Shown piece after piece: positions 45,834-54,830 of a DNA stretch of 64,000 bases (its first letter is position 1; each line of letters opens with the position of its first letter). The notes under the pieces were generated by a model. The model did not search any database and was not told where the DNA came from. It worked only from the letters and a program-made list of their open reading frames with translations. This DNA comes from Streptomyces asoensis. GTDB taxonomy: Bacteria; Actinomycetota; Actinomycetes; Streptomycetales; Streptomycetaceae. The translations under genes were made by a program, and so were the position numbers. Location: the NCBI RefSeq assembly GCF_013085465.1, contig NZ_CP049838.1:9734001-9798000 (forward strand). Reading direction: 5' to 3'.

Positions 45834-46158
45834 CACGCCCCACGTCTTCGCCGCCGTCGCCGTGTGCGTCGCCATCACCTTCGGCCTGCGGGCTCTGCCC
45901 TTCGCCGTCCTGACGCCCCTGCGTACCAGCGCGGTGGTGCACTACCTCAACGCCCGCATGCCGGTCGGCGTGATGCTGATCCTCACCGTGTACACGCTGC
46001 GCGACCTTTCCCCGGCCGCCCCGCGCCAGCTGGTGGCGCCCGCGATCGCCCTGGCCGTCACCCTCGGCCTGCACCACTGGCGGCACCACGCCGTGCTGAG
46101 CATCTTCGGTGGCACCGCAGTCCACGTAGCCCTCGCCAGCACCCTCACCTCCCACTGA
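45826..46158 (+). CDS. azlD: AzlD-family branched-chain amino-acid exporter, small subunit
   Basis: A 110-residue membrane protein from GTG 45826, overlapping azlC. It has three to four hydrophobic helices (AAVAVCVAITFGLRALPFAV, MPVGVMLILTVYTLRDLS, LVAPAIALAVTLGLHHWR, AVLSIFGGTAVHVAL) and the short AzlD pattern around LRALPFAVL. It is the obligate partner of AzlC in the exporter. Confidence 0.92.
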   Translation: MPDTPHVFAAVAVCVAITFGLRALPFAVLTPLRTSAVVHYLNARMPVGVMLILTVYTLRDLSPAAPRQLVAPAIALAVTLGLHHWRHHAVLSIFGGTAVHVALASTLTSH

Positions 46159-46396
46159 CCTCACCAGGCCGGCCGCGAACGCCTTCAACCCGGGCGTCCG
46201 TCGCGGCATCCACCAGCGTCGCGGCCCTCCTTCCGGCGAGGCCGACACGCGGGCGGATCGTCGCCACCGTAGGCGGCGAACCCGGGAGAGCGACGATGAA
46301 GGCCGGCCAGCAGCTGCCCAACTGCCCGGCAGAAGACGGGGCGTCCCGGGCAAGCAGCTTCTTGGCCAGGCCCACGACCGAAGCAGGGAGGGATTC

Positions 46397-47377
46397 ATGT
46401 ACGGAATCCAGGTTTCACAGTTCGGCACCGAGGACGTCCTGACCTACACCGAACTGCCCGCTCCCGAGCCCGGCCCCGGGCAGGTCCGCGTGCGGATGCA
46501 CGCCGTCGGCGTCAATCCCGCCGACACCTACATCCGCTCCGGCGCCTATGCGTTCTACACCCCGCAGCTGCCCTACACCCCGGGCTTCGACGGGGCCGGC
46601 ATCGTCGATGCGCTCGGCCCCGGCGTCGACACGGTCAAGACGGGCGAGAGGGTCTTCGTGGCGGCGCTGGGCACGCCGGGATGCTCTGGAACCTACGCCG
46701 AACTGGCGGTCGTCGACGCCCGCGCGGTTCACCCGCTGCCGGCCGCCCTGTCCTTCGGCCAGGGCGCGGCGGTCGGCGTCCCCTGCCTGACCGCTTGGCG
46801 CGCCCTGTTCCAAAAGGCCCGGCTGAAAGCCGGCGAGAAAGTTCTCATCCACGGCGCGAGCGGCGGCGTCGGCATCCACGCCACACAGCTGGCCCACGAT
46901 GCCGGAGCCATCGTCATCGGCACCGCAGGCTCCAGCACGGGAGCAGATCTCGTCCGCGCCGCAGGAGCCCAGCACGTCCTCGACCACACCACCCCCGGCT
47001 ACCTCGACGAACTGGCCCAGATCACCGACGGCCACGGCGTCTCGGTGATCATCGAGATGCAGGCCGACATCAACCTGGAGCGTGACCTCGAAGCCCTCGC
47101 CACTTACGGCCGGGTGGTCATCGTCGGCAGCCGCGGCAGCCTGGACTTCACCCCCCGGCTCACCATGCTCAAAGAAGCCACCATCCAGGGCACCGCACTC
47201 TGGCACGCCACCACACAAGAAGCCGCCGACGCCCTCACGGCCGTGGCGAACGGACTCGACAACGGAGTCATCCAACCGGTCGTCGGAGATGAGATCCCCC
47301 TGCGTGAAGCGGCCGCAGCCCACCGCAGGGTCCTCGAACCCGGAACCCGAGGCAAGCTCATCCTGACCACCAACTGA
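46397..47377 (+). CDS. NADPH:quinone oxidoreductase, zinc-independent MDR family
   Basis: A 326-residue enzyme from ATG 46397, preceded by GCAGGGAGG. The N-terminal GroES-like domain has VRMHAVGVNPADTYIRSGAY and PYTPGFDGAGIVDALGPGVD. The Rossmann domain has VLIHGASGGVGIHATQLAHD (nucleotide-binding AxxGxxG) and VIIEMQADINLERDLEALAT. No structural zinc Cys cluster is seen, so it fits the zeta-crystallin/QOR branch, which reduces quinones or enones with NADPH. It lies 238 bases after azlD on the same strand and may be under separate control. Confidence 0.9.
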   Translation: MYGIQVSQFGTEDVLTYTELPAPEPGPGQVRVRMHAVGVNPADTYIRSGAYAFYTPQLPYTPGFDGAGIVDALGPGVDTVKTGERVFVAALGTPGCSGTYAELAVVDARAVHPLPAALSFGQGAAVGVPCLTAWRALFQKARLKAGEKVLIHGASGGVGIHATQLAHDAGAIVIGTAGSSTGADLVRAAGAQHVLDHTTPGYLDELAQITDGHGVSVIIEMQADINLERDLEALATYGRVVIVGSRGSLDFTPRLTMLKEATIQGTALWHATTQEAADALTAVANGLDNGVIQPVVGDEIPLREAAAAHRRVLEPGTRGKLILTTN

Positions 47378-47450
47378 CCATTGTCCGCTCGGCTGGCACG
47401 GCGCCACCGTGCCTCGTCGCCGCCCCACTTCTCCTCAGCCTCCGCTGCGC

Positions 47451-47744
47451 TCATGGAGACTGCGTCCCCGATGACCTCCCAACCTGCCCCCCCCGGGCCC
47501 GCTCAGCGATCACCAACGCTGTCACGAACGTGGACTGCACCGAGTCCGCCAGGTGCACCGCCTTGCGCACGTAGTCGCCGACCTGCGCCAGATTCTCAGC
47601 CACCATCTGCGCGAAGTCCCTCTAACCCTCCGCGCGCAGTTGTGCGGCCCTCACCATCGCGATCCTGGCGATGTCGGAGTCGGTGAAGCTGTCCACCGGC
47701 AACTCTGCCGGGTTCACCTGGACGGTGACCGTCTCGCTACTCAT
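47451..47744 (-). pseudogene. Small hypothetical gene with one in-frame amber codon
   Basis: From ATG 47744 the minus strand reads MSSETVTVQVNPAELPVDSF, TDSDIARIAMVRAAQLRAEG, TAG (47622-47624). It then continues in the same frame RDFAQMVAENLAQVGDYVRK, AVHLADSVQSTFVTALVIAE to TGA at 47451. The coding character is unbroken across the stop; a CAG or TCG to TAG change explains it. The intact product would have about 96 residues, with no known function. It opens a stretch of decayed plasmid-like genes. Confidence 0.6.
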
Positions 47745-48038
47745 GGCGAGGATCGTAGAGGCGCTCAGCCGCCTCACAGTCCTCTGGCAGCTACAAGGCT
47801 CACGGCCCATTTCCCCAGGTAGACACGTCGAACTGCGAGCCTGTGAGGCTGCGAGGTGCAGCGCGACAACGCATGTCCACCGCCGTATCCACGCCCGTAT
47901 CCAGCGATAGTCAGTGGCATCGGATCACCCGGATCTGGTGAACCGACTCCTTGGCTCTGACGACAGTCACAACGCCGGCTCTGCGCGGCCGCCAACGGCA
48001 GCTGCGCGGAGCCGGGAGCCCGGCGTGATGGTGCCTGC

Positions 48039-48302
48039 TCAGGCCGCCGGGGTGTGCCTCCCTTCGGCTGCCTGCACCTGGCCCATGGCCGCGGCCATGA
48101 GGACGCCTGTGACCATCGGTACCTGTGCGGGGTCGGCCAGTTCGAAGCCGGGCAGCTTGCGGATCACGGCCGGGATCAGATCACCGAGCGGATCGAGGCG
48201 GTCTTCGTCTCCGTCGTCCTGCTGGCCGATGATGTGCGCGGTCAGCACACCCACCAGGAAGACCGCGCCCCGGGACACTTCCTCCCGGCCGTAGGCGTCC
48301 AT
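48039..48302 (-). CDS. Hypothetical protein
   Basis: An 87-residue frame from ATG 48302: MDAYGREEVSRGAVFLVGVL, TAHIIGQQDDGDEDRLDPLG and PAQVPMVTGVLMAAAMGQVQ. Coding-like sequence continues upstream in frame (QRAQQRVQAA), so the real N-terminus may be further out and may have been replaced by the divergent gene at 48349. Helical throughout. No family recognised. Confidence 0.45.
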   Translation of the reverse strand: MDAYGREEVSRGAVFLVGVLTAHIIGQQDDGDEDRLDPLGDLIPAVIRKLPGFELADPAQVPMVTGVLMAAAMGQVQAAEGRHTPAA

Positions 48303-48348
48303 CGCGGCCTGGACACGCTGCTGCGCCCGCTGGCGCTCCTTCTCTGGC

Positions 48349-49023
48349 GTGCGCTTTTCTAAGATCCGGTACGAGTGGCAGTCGGCCGTCGTGCTCTGGG
48401 ATCGCCTCTCTGCCGCTCGCGATCTGGCCGACCTGCGTGCAACGGAGGGGCCGCCGTTTCGGTACTACGAGCAAGCCATCCACGAGATCGCGGGCGACGT
48501 GGACGACTACGAGCGAAAAACAGGGCTCACTACCTGGCGGTACGCGGCCTCTGCCACGGTCCTGGGCGTCACTGTGCTGGAGCGCATTGCCAGAGCGAAG
48601 CCGCCGCTGACAGCCACAGCCGTGGAAGAGCTGTGCCAGGAGCCCACCCTTGGCCGGCTGCGCGAGGCATTGTCGGTGTCGGCGGCCGACTTCCTGCCCG
48701 CCCGCGAGCGCAGCCCCCTTGACGAGCGGAAGGAAATGGCGCAGCGGTGGGCAGAGCTGCGCGACGGCGTGGACAGTGCGCTCGAGTCTATTGTCGAGAT
48801 CGCCGAAGACAAGGGAGCGGCCCATCCCAGGACCGAGGAGGAGGCGGCGGGCTCGCTTGATGACCGAGCACAGCCCACCCCACACAGATCCGGTGTACCA
48901 GGGAATCCTGGAACAGCCGCTCGTAGTGGCAGAGGAGGTCCCGTACGGGATCAGCCGGGTCATCAAGGGCCGCTGACGCCCACGGACCGCATCGGATCTC
49001 CGGAGAGCAGGGGGCCAGCATGA
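48349..49023 (+). CDS. Hypothetical protein
   Basis: A 224-codon frame from GTG 48349. Residues about 3-170 look authentic: IRYEWQSAVVLWDRLSAARD, FRYYEQAIHEIAGDVDDYER, LGVTVLERIARAKPPLTATA and MAQRWAELRDGVDSALESIV, mostly helical. The last about 50 codons are Pro/Gly/Arg-rich and unlike the rest. A short frame in another phase, ATG 48860 to TGA 48976 (VYQGILEQPLVVAEEVPYGI), looks more natural there, so the annotated gene may in fact end near 48860. I cannot assign a function. The next gene starts at 49021. Confidence 0.5.
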   Translation: MRFSKIRYEWQSAVVLWDRLSAARDLADLRATEGPPFRYYEQAIHEIAGDVDDYERKTGLTTWRYAASATVLGVTVLERIARAKPPLTATAVEELCQEPTLGRLREALSVSAADFLPARERSPLDERKEMAQRWAELRDGVDSALESIVEIAEDKGAAHPRTEEEAAGSLDDRAQPTPHRSGVPGNPGTAARSGRGGPVRDQPGHQGPLTPTDRIGSPESRGPA

Positions 49024-49579
49024 CGACGGACAACATGGTGGCGAGCGACGACGACGTGCAGGCGGTGCGCCGCTGGGTGCGGCTCTCGTGCACCGAGCCG
49101 GGCACTCACCTGCCCGCCTGACCGAGATCGCGGGAGACCTCCGGCTGTCGACGGCCGTGGTCCGCTCCGCCCTGGAGCAGCTCGCCGCCGAAGGGATGTG
49201 GCCCTGTTCGAGGGCTACCGGCTGTACAGCGTCGGCACGACGACTCCGACCGAGCGCGCCTACCGGCTGCTACGCACCGCGGTCCACCGCAGCTACGAGC
49301 CCGGCGAACGGTTCATGACCCGCTACGACATCGGGCAGAGCTTTGACATCGGCGGCAAGGAGGCCGCGGCCGCCGTACGCCAGCTGATCGCCGAAGGGCT
49401 GCTGACAGGGCCGCGCGGGCAGTACGTCAACGCGTACAGCGTCCAGCAGCAGCGCCGGCGCGTGAAGCAGCTGCGCGAGCGCGCCAGCCGACCTGCGCCG
49501 CGAGGCCCTCGAACTGATGAGGGCGGCCCGGGAGATCGAGCAGGAGCTGCCCGCCGGCGGCGACTCCCAGGCGACGTAG
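49021..49579 (+). pseudogene. GntR-like double winged-helix regulator, several frameshifts
   Basis: Pieces in alternating frames make one protein. The frame from ATG 49021 (DDDVQAVRRWVRLSCTEPGT) shifts near 49115 to LTEIAGDLRLSTAVVRSALE and returns near 49200 (ALFEGYRLYSVGTTTPTERA). It then gives AYRLLRTAVHRSYEPGERFM and FDIGGKEAAAAVRQLIAEGL, the second GntR-type wing, and shifts again near 49490 to DLRREALELMRAAREIEQEL. Each break needs one base. The product would be a regulator of about 185 residues of the kind found on Streptomyces plasmids. Several breaks suggest real decay, unless the sequence is error-prone. Confidence 0.55.
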
Positions 49580-49724
49580 CCGCGCCCTGCTCGCGTCCCG
49601 GGCCGGTGTCACGTGTCCTCTGACACCGAGCCTGGATCGTTTGCCAGTGAAGTTGGATCGGTGGCGTCAGGCAACCCCGAAGGGGCGGAGGCTCGGCGAG
49701 TACGACGCCCTCCAGGTCCGCAAC

Positions 49725-49905
49725 GGCCAAGCAAGTAGGGCTTGCCGCCGAAGCGCGGCAGCGTGGTGACCGTCTGGCAGTGGACACCCGACCCCGTTGG
49801 TGTGTAGATCAGCGAGGTGCGGCCCGGCATGGTGCACGCCTCTGAGCGGCCCTCTGGCCGTCCGTACGGGGACCTCGGGTCGGACTCCGAGGGAATGACC
49901 TGGCT
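49725..49905 (+). pseudogene. Degenerate tyrosine-integrase fragment
   Basis: PPKRGSVVTVWQWTPDPVGV then, after an in-frame TAG, ISEVRPGMVHASE is a decayed copy of the catalytic-domain segment in the integrase at 20721 (PPKRRSVLTVWHWTPGIVEE, ISEVRPGMRHSTS). Only this short stretch survives. Confidence 0.7.
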
Positions 49906-49958
49906 GTCAGCGGGTCGGTCGGGGCCCGGCTGCTGTGGACCGGGCCCCGAGCGTGTGT

Positions 49959-51605
49959 TCAGAGTCCTTGCGTCAGGAAGACTGCGTCCGGGACCTGGAC
50001 GGTCTCGGGGGCGGTGCGGGGAAGGAGGCCGAGGATCTGAGCGACGACGTACTGTGCCGACATCATGGCTCCCTCCTGCCAGCCGGGCAGCGGTGATGCC
50101 TGGTCACCGACGACGTAGAAGCAGCCGTCGCCCTCGGGCTGAAGGAGCTGCTTGTAGGCGAGCTGGTGGTCGGGGTCGGCCGGGTCCCAGTCGGCCCAGC
50201 CGCCGAGCTGGTGGGGCACCTTGTGCCAGGCGATGGTCACCCCCAGGTCCTGGGGCACGGTGGTCTTCTCGCGGAATTCGCGGTGCATCTGTGCGGCGCC
50301 GTCCCGGGCCAGGCGCAGCCGGTCGGCCGGCGCGAGTTTGCCCATGTCCTCGGCGTGGTCGCCGAAGTTGTACGCCCCGGTGAGGGTGCCCGTCTTGGAG
50401 AAGTAGTCGTTGGACGGGTACCAGAACTGGGTGATGGGGTGGTCGGTCCAGCTGATGCCTCCGTAGATCTGGTTGTGGTCGTCCTCCCAGAACCGCCGGT
50501 TGGCCTGCCAGCCAACCTTGCATGTCGGCGCGAAAGCCACCGCTTCCATGGCGTTGCGGAACCCCGTGGAGAAGCCGGTCAGCGTGAGCTGCTTCAGGAC
50601 CGGCAGCGGGATGTTGCTCACGCAGTAGTCGGCCGTCGTCGTCAGTTCCTGTCCGCCCGTGCGGTAGGTGACGCTGACCGCGTCGCCCGTCAGGTCGATC
50701 GAGGTGACCTCGGCCTCGAGTTCGACGCTCACGTCGTACTCGGAGGTGATGCGCTCGGTGAGGGCGTGGACGATCTTGTCCATGCCGCCGACGGGCTGGA
50801 ACATCGTGGCCTGCCACAGGTAGTCCACCGGCTGGTAGAACCTGTACTTCCAGAACTCCGACTGAATCAGTTCGGCGAGGGGCAGCGGGGGTGCGGGCCG
50901 GGGGAATTCGTGGACGTCGAGGGGCTCGTCGTAGCCGGAGCGAGTGGAGCCGTGGTACTCGCCTTCCTCGTCCAGGTCGCCGAACTTGCGCAGCAGGTCA
51001 CGCAGCGGTCCGGTGAGCTCGTCGCGCTCGGTCAGGGTGGCGGAGAGGAGAGCGGCGAGGTGGCCGCGGGTGTCGTTGGCGATCCGCCGGTTGCGCCAGG
51101 TCTGGCCGGGCGGGGTGTGTCCCGCCGTGCTGTGCAGGACGTTCGCCGTCGTCTCCATGATGTACGGCTCCAGAGACACCCCGAGGTCGGTGCAGTAGTT
51201 GAGGACTCGGCGGTGGTGGTACGGGATGCGGCCGGGGCCGAGGTTGAGGTACAGGTCCTCGTCGAAGGCGCAGGTGTGGGTCAGCACCGGGCTGTTGCCC
51301 TCGCCGTCGAGTTCGTACAGCTTGTCGCCCTTGCGGGCGGTGCGGTTGCGGCCGCCGGTGCGGGTCTGGGGCTCCAGGACCGTGCACCGGTAGCCGAGCC
51401 TGCCCAGTTCGTAGGCGGCGGTGAGTCCGCCGACGCCTGCGCCGAGGATGAGTACCGACGGCTCCTCGCCGGCCGCCGCGCGTGGTGCGGCGGCGAAGTC
51501 CGGCGCGGTGCCTTCGCCGGAGCTCAGCGGGCCGGCGAGGCCGGACATGGCGTGGTAGAGCGACTGTGCGGATTCGGAGGGGGTGGCGGACGTGCGGGTG
51601 CTCAT
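49959..51605 (-). CDS. FAD-dependent amine/amino-acid oxidase
   Basis: A 548-residue flavoenzyme from ATG 51605, with GAGAGGTGA just upstream. The dinucleotide-binding motif is LILGAGVGGLTAAYELGRLG (53-72) followed by TVLEPQTRTGGRNRTARKG, the amine-oxidase signature. A middle substrate-binding region (PVGGMDKIVHALTERI) and the C-terminal FAD contact DGCFYVVGDQASPLPGWQEG are present. It belongs to the flavin monoamine oxidase / L-amino-acid oxidase family and should oxidatively deaminate an amine or amino acid, producing H2O2. No signal peptide is visible, although the first 45 residues are extra compared with minimal members. It has no operon partner; the neighbours are a degraded integrase and an LPMO-like gene. 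Confidence 0.88.
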   Translation of the reverse strand: MSTRTSATPSESAQSLYHAMSGLAGPLSSGEGTAPDFAAAPRAAAGEEPSVLILGAGVGGLTAAYELGRLGYRCTVLEPQTRTGGRNRTARKGDKLYELDGEGNSPVLTHTCAFDEDLYLNLGPGRIPYHHRRVLNYCTDLGVSLEPYIMETTANVLHSTAGHTPPGQTWRNRRIANDTRGHLAALLSATLTERDELTGPLRDLLRKFGDLDEEGEYHGSTRSGYDEPLDVHEFPRPAPPLPLAELIQSEFWKYRFYQPVDYLWQATMFQPVGGMDKIVHALTERITSEYDVSVELEAEVTSIDLTGDAVSVTYRTGGQELTTTADYCVSNIPLPVLKQLTLTGFSTGFRNAMEAVAFAPTCKVGWQANRRFWEDDHNQIYGGISWTDHPITQFWYPSNDYFSKTGTLTGAYNFGDHAEDMGKLAPADRLRLARDGAAQMHREFREKTTVPQDLGVTIAWHKVPHQLGGWADWDPADPDHQLAYKQLLQPEGDGCFYVVGDQASPLPGWQEGAMMSAQYVVAQILGLLPRTAPETVQVPDAVFLTQGL

Positions 51606-52107
51606 GGCTCACCTCTCGGGTGGGACGGGACGGTGCCGCTCCCGGTTCGTCTGGCTCCTGTGGCTTGTGCGGTGAAGAAGCCCGTGGGACCGGCCGCGGG
51701 ACGGCCCCGAAGGAGACGAGACCTGGCCATGAAGTGCCGCGCGAAGTACGAGTTCGGCCTGCGCAAGGGGTCCTTCCCGGTCTGTCGCAGGCGGACGCCG
51801 ACCGTCCGGGTGAGCACACGGAACGGAAGCTGACGCACGCCAGCGTGCGCCCGCGCCTGCCGGCCCGCGGCGGACGACCTTCAAGGAGCCGTGTGCGGCC
51901 GGAGGGAGGTGACTGCGGTGCCGGGTACGGCCAGGAGCAGTCCGGAACCCCGGCCTGACGCTTCAGGGAGCCCCTGCATGCCACCTGTGGCTCACCGCAC
52001 TTGCGGCATATGCCGCCGTAAATATTCTGATTAGTGGCAATAAGGGTGGTGCGGTGCGTGGTTTCGCGCTGGACCACCCGTTCTGTGCGACTGGAGGAGT
52101 TCCCAAG
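51606..52107. other. Intergenic region between divergent genes
   Basis: No convincing gene. A 34-codon frame near 51730 lacks support. Near 52020 the sequence becomes AT-rich (AAATATTCTGATTAGTGG), a plausible promoter for the LPMO-like gene, just downstream of a perfect palindrome at 52003. Confidence 0.4.
52003..52016. promoter_or_regulatory. Perfect 14-bp palindrome upstream of the LPMO-like gene
   Basis: GCGGCATATGCCGC is a perfect 14-bp palindrome about 90 bases before the start of the LPMO-like gene and next to an AT-rich patch. It is a candidate operator for a dimeric regulator. Confidence 0.45.
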
Positions 52108-53157
52108 ATGCAGCAGCCTCACCCGGCGGACCTGCGCGCGGTGGCGACCTACCGCGATGACGGTGATGTCAAGCTTGAAGGCATCTCACTCACCTGGCGG
52201 ATCGGCGCAAACGCCTCCGACCAGGGCACCACGGAGCCGTCCGACTGGAACAACGGGCGCCCGGACTACCCGCACCACTACGAGGTGTGGCTGGACGGGC
52301 GTCCCGCGCAGACGGTGGACCTGTACTGGGCGGCCTGGTATCCGCACTGGCAGTCGGCCAACCGGCACTGGGTGTCCCTCGGAGAGACCCCCGCCCTCGA
52401 GTACCGGGCCAAGATCCGGGCCCGGCACGTCGACGGCGCCTGGGGGCCGTTCACGGATGAGGTCGCCGTCGACACGTCCACGTCCACGCCTTATGACGCG
52501 CACATCCCCGCGCGCGCCGAGGAGCGTGGGGTTGACGGCCGGGAGCGGCACGGGAGTCTGGAGTTCCCGGTCAGCCGGGCGATCCGGGCGATCCGTGACG
52601 AGGACGAGGCGCCGATCTGCCAGAAGGCGCGCGAGTTGAACACCTCGACCACCTGGCAGGAAGTGGTGCCCCCCGGCACAGCCGGCAACCCGCCGTGGAA
52701 CGAGGCCCGCGGGTACCTGGAATACCGCAAGTTCTTCCAGGGCGCCAACGTGGCATCGGCAGCGAATCCCGCCTTCCAGGGCCTGGATCTGGCCGGCGGG
52801 GACGGCCTGGGTGACTGGCCGACCAGCACGCTTGAGGCCGTCGACGGCCGGCACACCTTCACCTACAACTACCGGCAGAACCACATGGGCCCGAAGTGGA
52901 CTCACCAGTGGTTCATCACCAAAGAGGACTGGCACCCGGCCCAGGGAATCTCCTGGGACGTGCTGGAGCCGACGCCCTTCATGGTCGAGTACCACGGCAG
53001 CGGCACACACGCCGACCAGCAGCTGCACTACACCACCGAGGCACTGACATCCCGGCAGGGACGACACGCCATCGTCAACATCTGGGGCGGCGGCGACGCC
53101 GGACACGACTACAAGGGCGAGTTCTTCGTCAGCGTCTCCGACGTCGAATTCCGCTAG
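52108..53157 (+). CDS. AA10-type lytic polysaccharide monooxygenase-like protein with an N-terminal extension
   Basis: A 349-residue protein from ATG 52108 with GGAGGAG upstream. Residues about 20-125 look like a fibronectin-III/carbohydrate-type beta domain (KLEGISLTWRIGANA, HYEVWLDGRPAQTVDLYW). From residue 148 the sequence HGSLEFPVSRAIRAI matches the mature N-terminus of AA10 LPMOs, and His266 in PKWTHQWFITKEDW fits the second copper-brace histidine. FMVEYHGSG, GRHAIVNIWGGGD and a final SVSDVEF complete the fold. Real LPMOs need that first His as the free N-terminus after signal cleavage; here it is internal and there is no signal peptide. It must be processed, use another chemistry, or be a non-enzymatic binding protein. 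Confidence 0.7.
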   Translation: MQQPHPADLRAVATYRDDGDVKLEGISLTWRIGANASDQGTTEPSDWNNGRPDYPHHYEVWLDGRPAQTVDLYWAAWYPHWQSANRHWVSLGETPALEYRAKIRARHVDGAWGPFTDEVAVDTSTSTPYDAHIPARAEERGVDGRERHGSLEFPVSRAIRAIRDEDEAPICQKARELNTSTTWQEVVPPGTAGNPPWNEARGYLEYRKFFQGANVASAANPAFQGLDLAGGDGLGDWPTSTLEAVDGRHTFTYNYRQNHMGPKWTHQWFITKEDWHPAQGISWDVLEPTPFMVEYHGSGTHADQQLHYTTEALTSRQGRHAIVNIWGGGDAGHDYKGEFFVSVSDVEFR

Positions 53158-53435
53158 GGCGCGTATCGAGTCGTGAACAATGTGCCTTCCAGAGGCCCGT
53201 CCCGAGGTGCCTGCCAGCGTGGGAGAGGGACATGTCACGTCCTGTGCCGGCCGGAACATAGATCATCGCGGTGCTCCTCGGGGGGATCGTCATTGGGTCA
53301 AGTCGGAGCTCGAACCCGGCGGCGCCCGATGCATCACCCGATCAGTGGCCACGCTGAAAACGCTCAGTGCTTCCGTTCGCTCGTCGAGCCGGCACGGTAT
53401 CAGCGGCGCGGGCGGAGTTGCTGCCCTTCGCGGGC

Positions 53436-53891
53436 TCAACGGCTCTTGTACATCGTGACCGTGAAGCTGACCTTCTTACCGTTGTGGTAGTCGGTGCTGT
53501 CCCACACTGAGATGTGAGACCTGTCCTGCATCCGCAGCTGCAGCACCTCATCGGCGTTGCTCCAGTTGTATCCGACGAACTGGAAGTTCGGCTCGGGACT
53601 GTCTCCCATTCTACTGTTTCCCCAGCTGCAGATATGCGACGAGTCGTTCTCGCAGACGGACCAGGCCCTGGCGTACAAATGGCAGTCCGCTCCCTGCCAT
53701 ACGTCGATACGCTCCAGCCTCGCGTCGGACGAGCGCCACGTGCCGTTGAACCGGCTGGCGGAGCACAAGGCGGCTGCTTCTTTTGTCGAGGTGACGGTCA
53801 GCACCACCGAGAGGGAGAGCGTCAGGGCGGCCGCCAAGAGCACGGCCATGATCTGGCGTAGTGGAATGCGGGCAGAAGAGACCTGTGTCAT
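53436..53891 (-). CDS. Secreted protein of unknown function
   Basis: A 151-residue protein from ATG 53891 with GGAGG 6 bases upstream. It has a clear signal peptide (IPLRQIMAVLLAAALTLSLS, then a cleavage-like AALC region near residue 42). The mature part is beta-rich, with four Cys (LCSASRFNGTW, GADCHLYARAWSVC, HICSWGN) likely paired, and several Trp and Tyr. I do not recognise a domain; a small extracellular binding protein is plausible. It converges with the LPMO-like gene, ending 278 bases after it, and about 230 empty, AT-rich bases lie upstream. Confidence 0.75.
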   Translation of the reverse strand: MTQVSSARIPLRQIMAVLLAAALTLSLSVVLTVTSTKEAAALCSASRFNGTWRSSDARLERIDVWQGADCHLYARAWSVCENDSSHICSWGNSRMGDSPEPNFQFVGYNWSNADEVLQLRMQDRSHISVWDSTDYHNGKKVSFTVTMYKSR

Positions 53892-54122
53892 CGTGAACCT
53901 CCGATAGCGGTCGCAGCGCGGGGCATCCCGTCCTCACACGACGCGTCGTCCCCCTCCTTCGACTGAACGCCACCCATTCGGGCCCGGATCATTTAGCCCT
54001 TTACCCCCTGCCTATTCCAGAGCAGCACTCTGCAATCCTGACCGCAAGTCGGCAGGATTTTACATTTCGCGCACGATTCAATGATGATTGCGATCAAAAG
54101 TGGATCGGTCAATTGAGCTTCT

Positions 54123-54830
54123 TCAGCCTTGACGCTCCAGGGTGAGGATGGCTTTGGCGATTGACGTCATGCGGTTCGGACTGCATCGGGACCTGCGGAA
54201 GATCCGCCAGGATTTCAAGCGGGCGACGCCGCGTTCGACCGGTGCCCGTGCCGCGGCCAGGGCCCGGTTGGCGGTCCTCTCGGTGGGGGTGAGTTCATGC
54301 AGGGGCCTGCGTTTGATGCCCGTGGTCAGCCAGGGGCCGCCGCCCTGGTAGGCGAGATCGGCCAGGATGGGAACGCCCTGGCGCTCGCAGATGCGGATGA
54401 TCCGGTGGGTGCGGGCGGCGGTCAGGTCGTGGGCACGGCCCGGCAGCGCGGGTGAGAGCCACAGCAGCCGGCCGTCCGGATCGTGACCACCTGTACGTTC
54501 ACTCCGTGCCGGCGGTGCTTGTGGGAGTAGTCCGCGCGTGAGTCGCCGACCCGGTCGCACTCGGCGAGGGTCCCGTCCAGCAGGACGAAGTCGGGGTCGG
54601 CCTCGCGCAGGGCCTTCATTAGACCTGGCGCACGTTGGGCGAGCAGGTCGGTGAATGCGCTGGTGTAGGCGTGGGCGGTGGACTCGCTGATCCCGAACCC
54701 GGCAGCGATCTTTGCCAAGGTTGTGTGCTCACGTAGGTACACCAGTGCCACCATCGCGCGCTGGGACGGGCGGAGCTTGCAGCGTCGGTCGCCCTCACGG
54801 GTGACGATGAGCATGGTGACCGCGCGAGAT
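54123..54830 (-). pseudogene. IS5-family transposase, 5'-truncated and frameshifted
   Basis: The minus strand reads [40 protein letters not shown] (HTH region), [25 protein letters not shown]. After a one-base loss near 54485 it continues [36 protein letters not shown] and SPNRMTSIAKAILTLERQG. The N-terminal about 20 residues are missing where it joins the DUF6879 gene. It is a relative of the element at 39338. Confidence 0.85.

Noticed and set aside
50166..51833. A 555-codon plus-strand frame over the flavin oxidase gene
   Set aside because: It is Gly/Val/Arg-rich and antisense to an enzyme with FAD-binding motifs; high GC content keeps this strand open by chance.
51729..51833. A 34-codon Arg/Lys-rich frame (MKCRAKYEFGLRKG) upstream of the oxidase gene
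   Set aside because: No ribosome site, no recognised relatives and low information; it could be chance.
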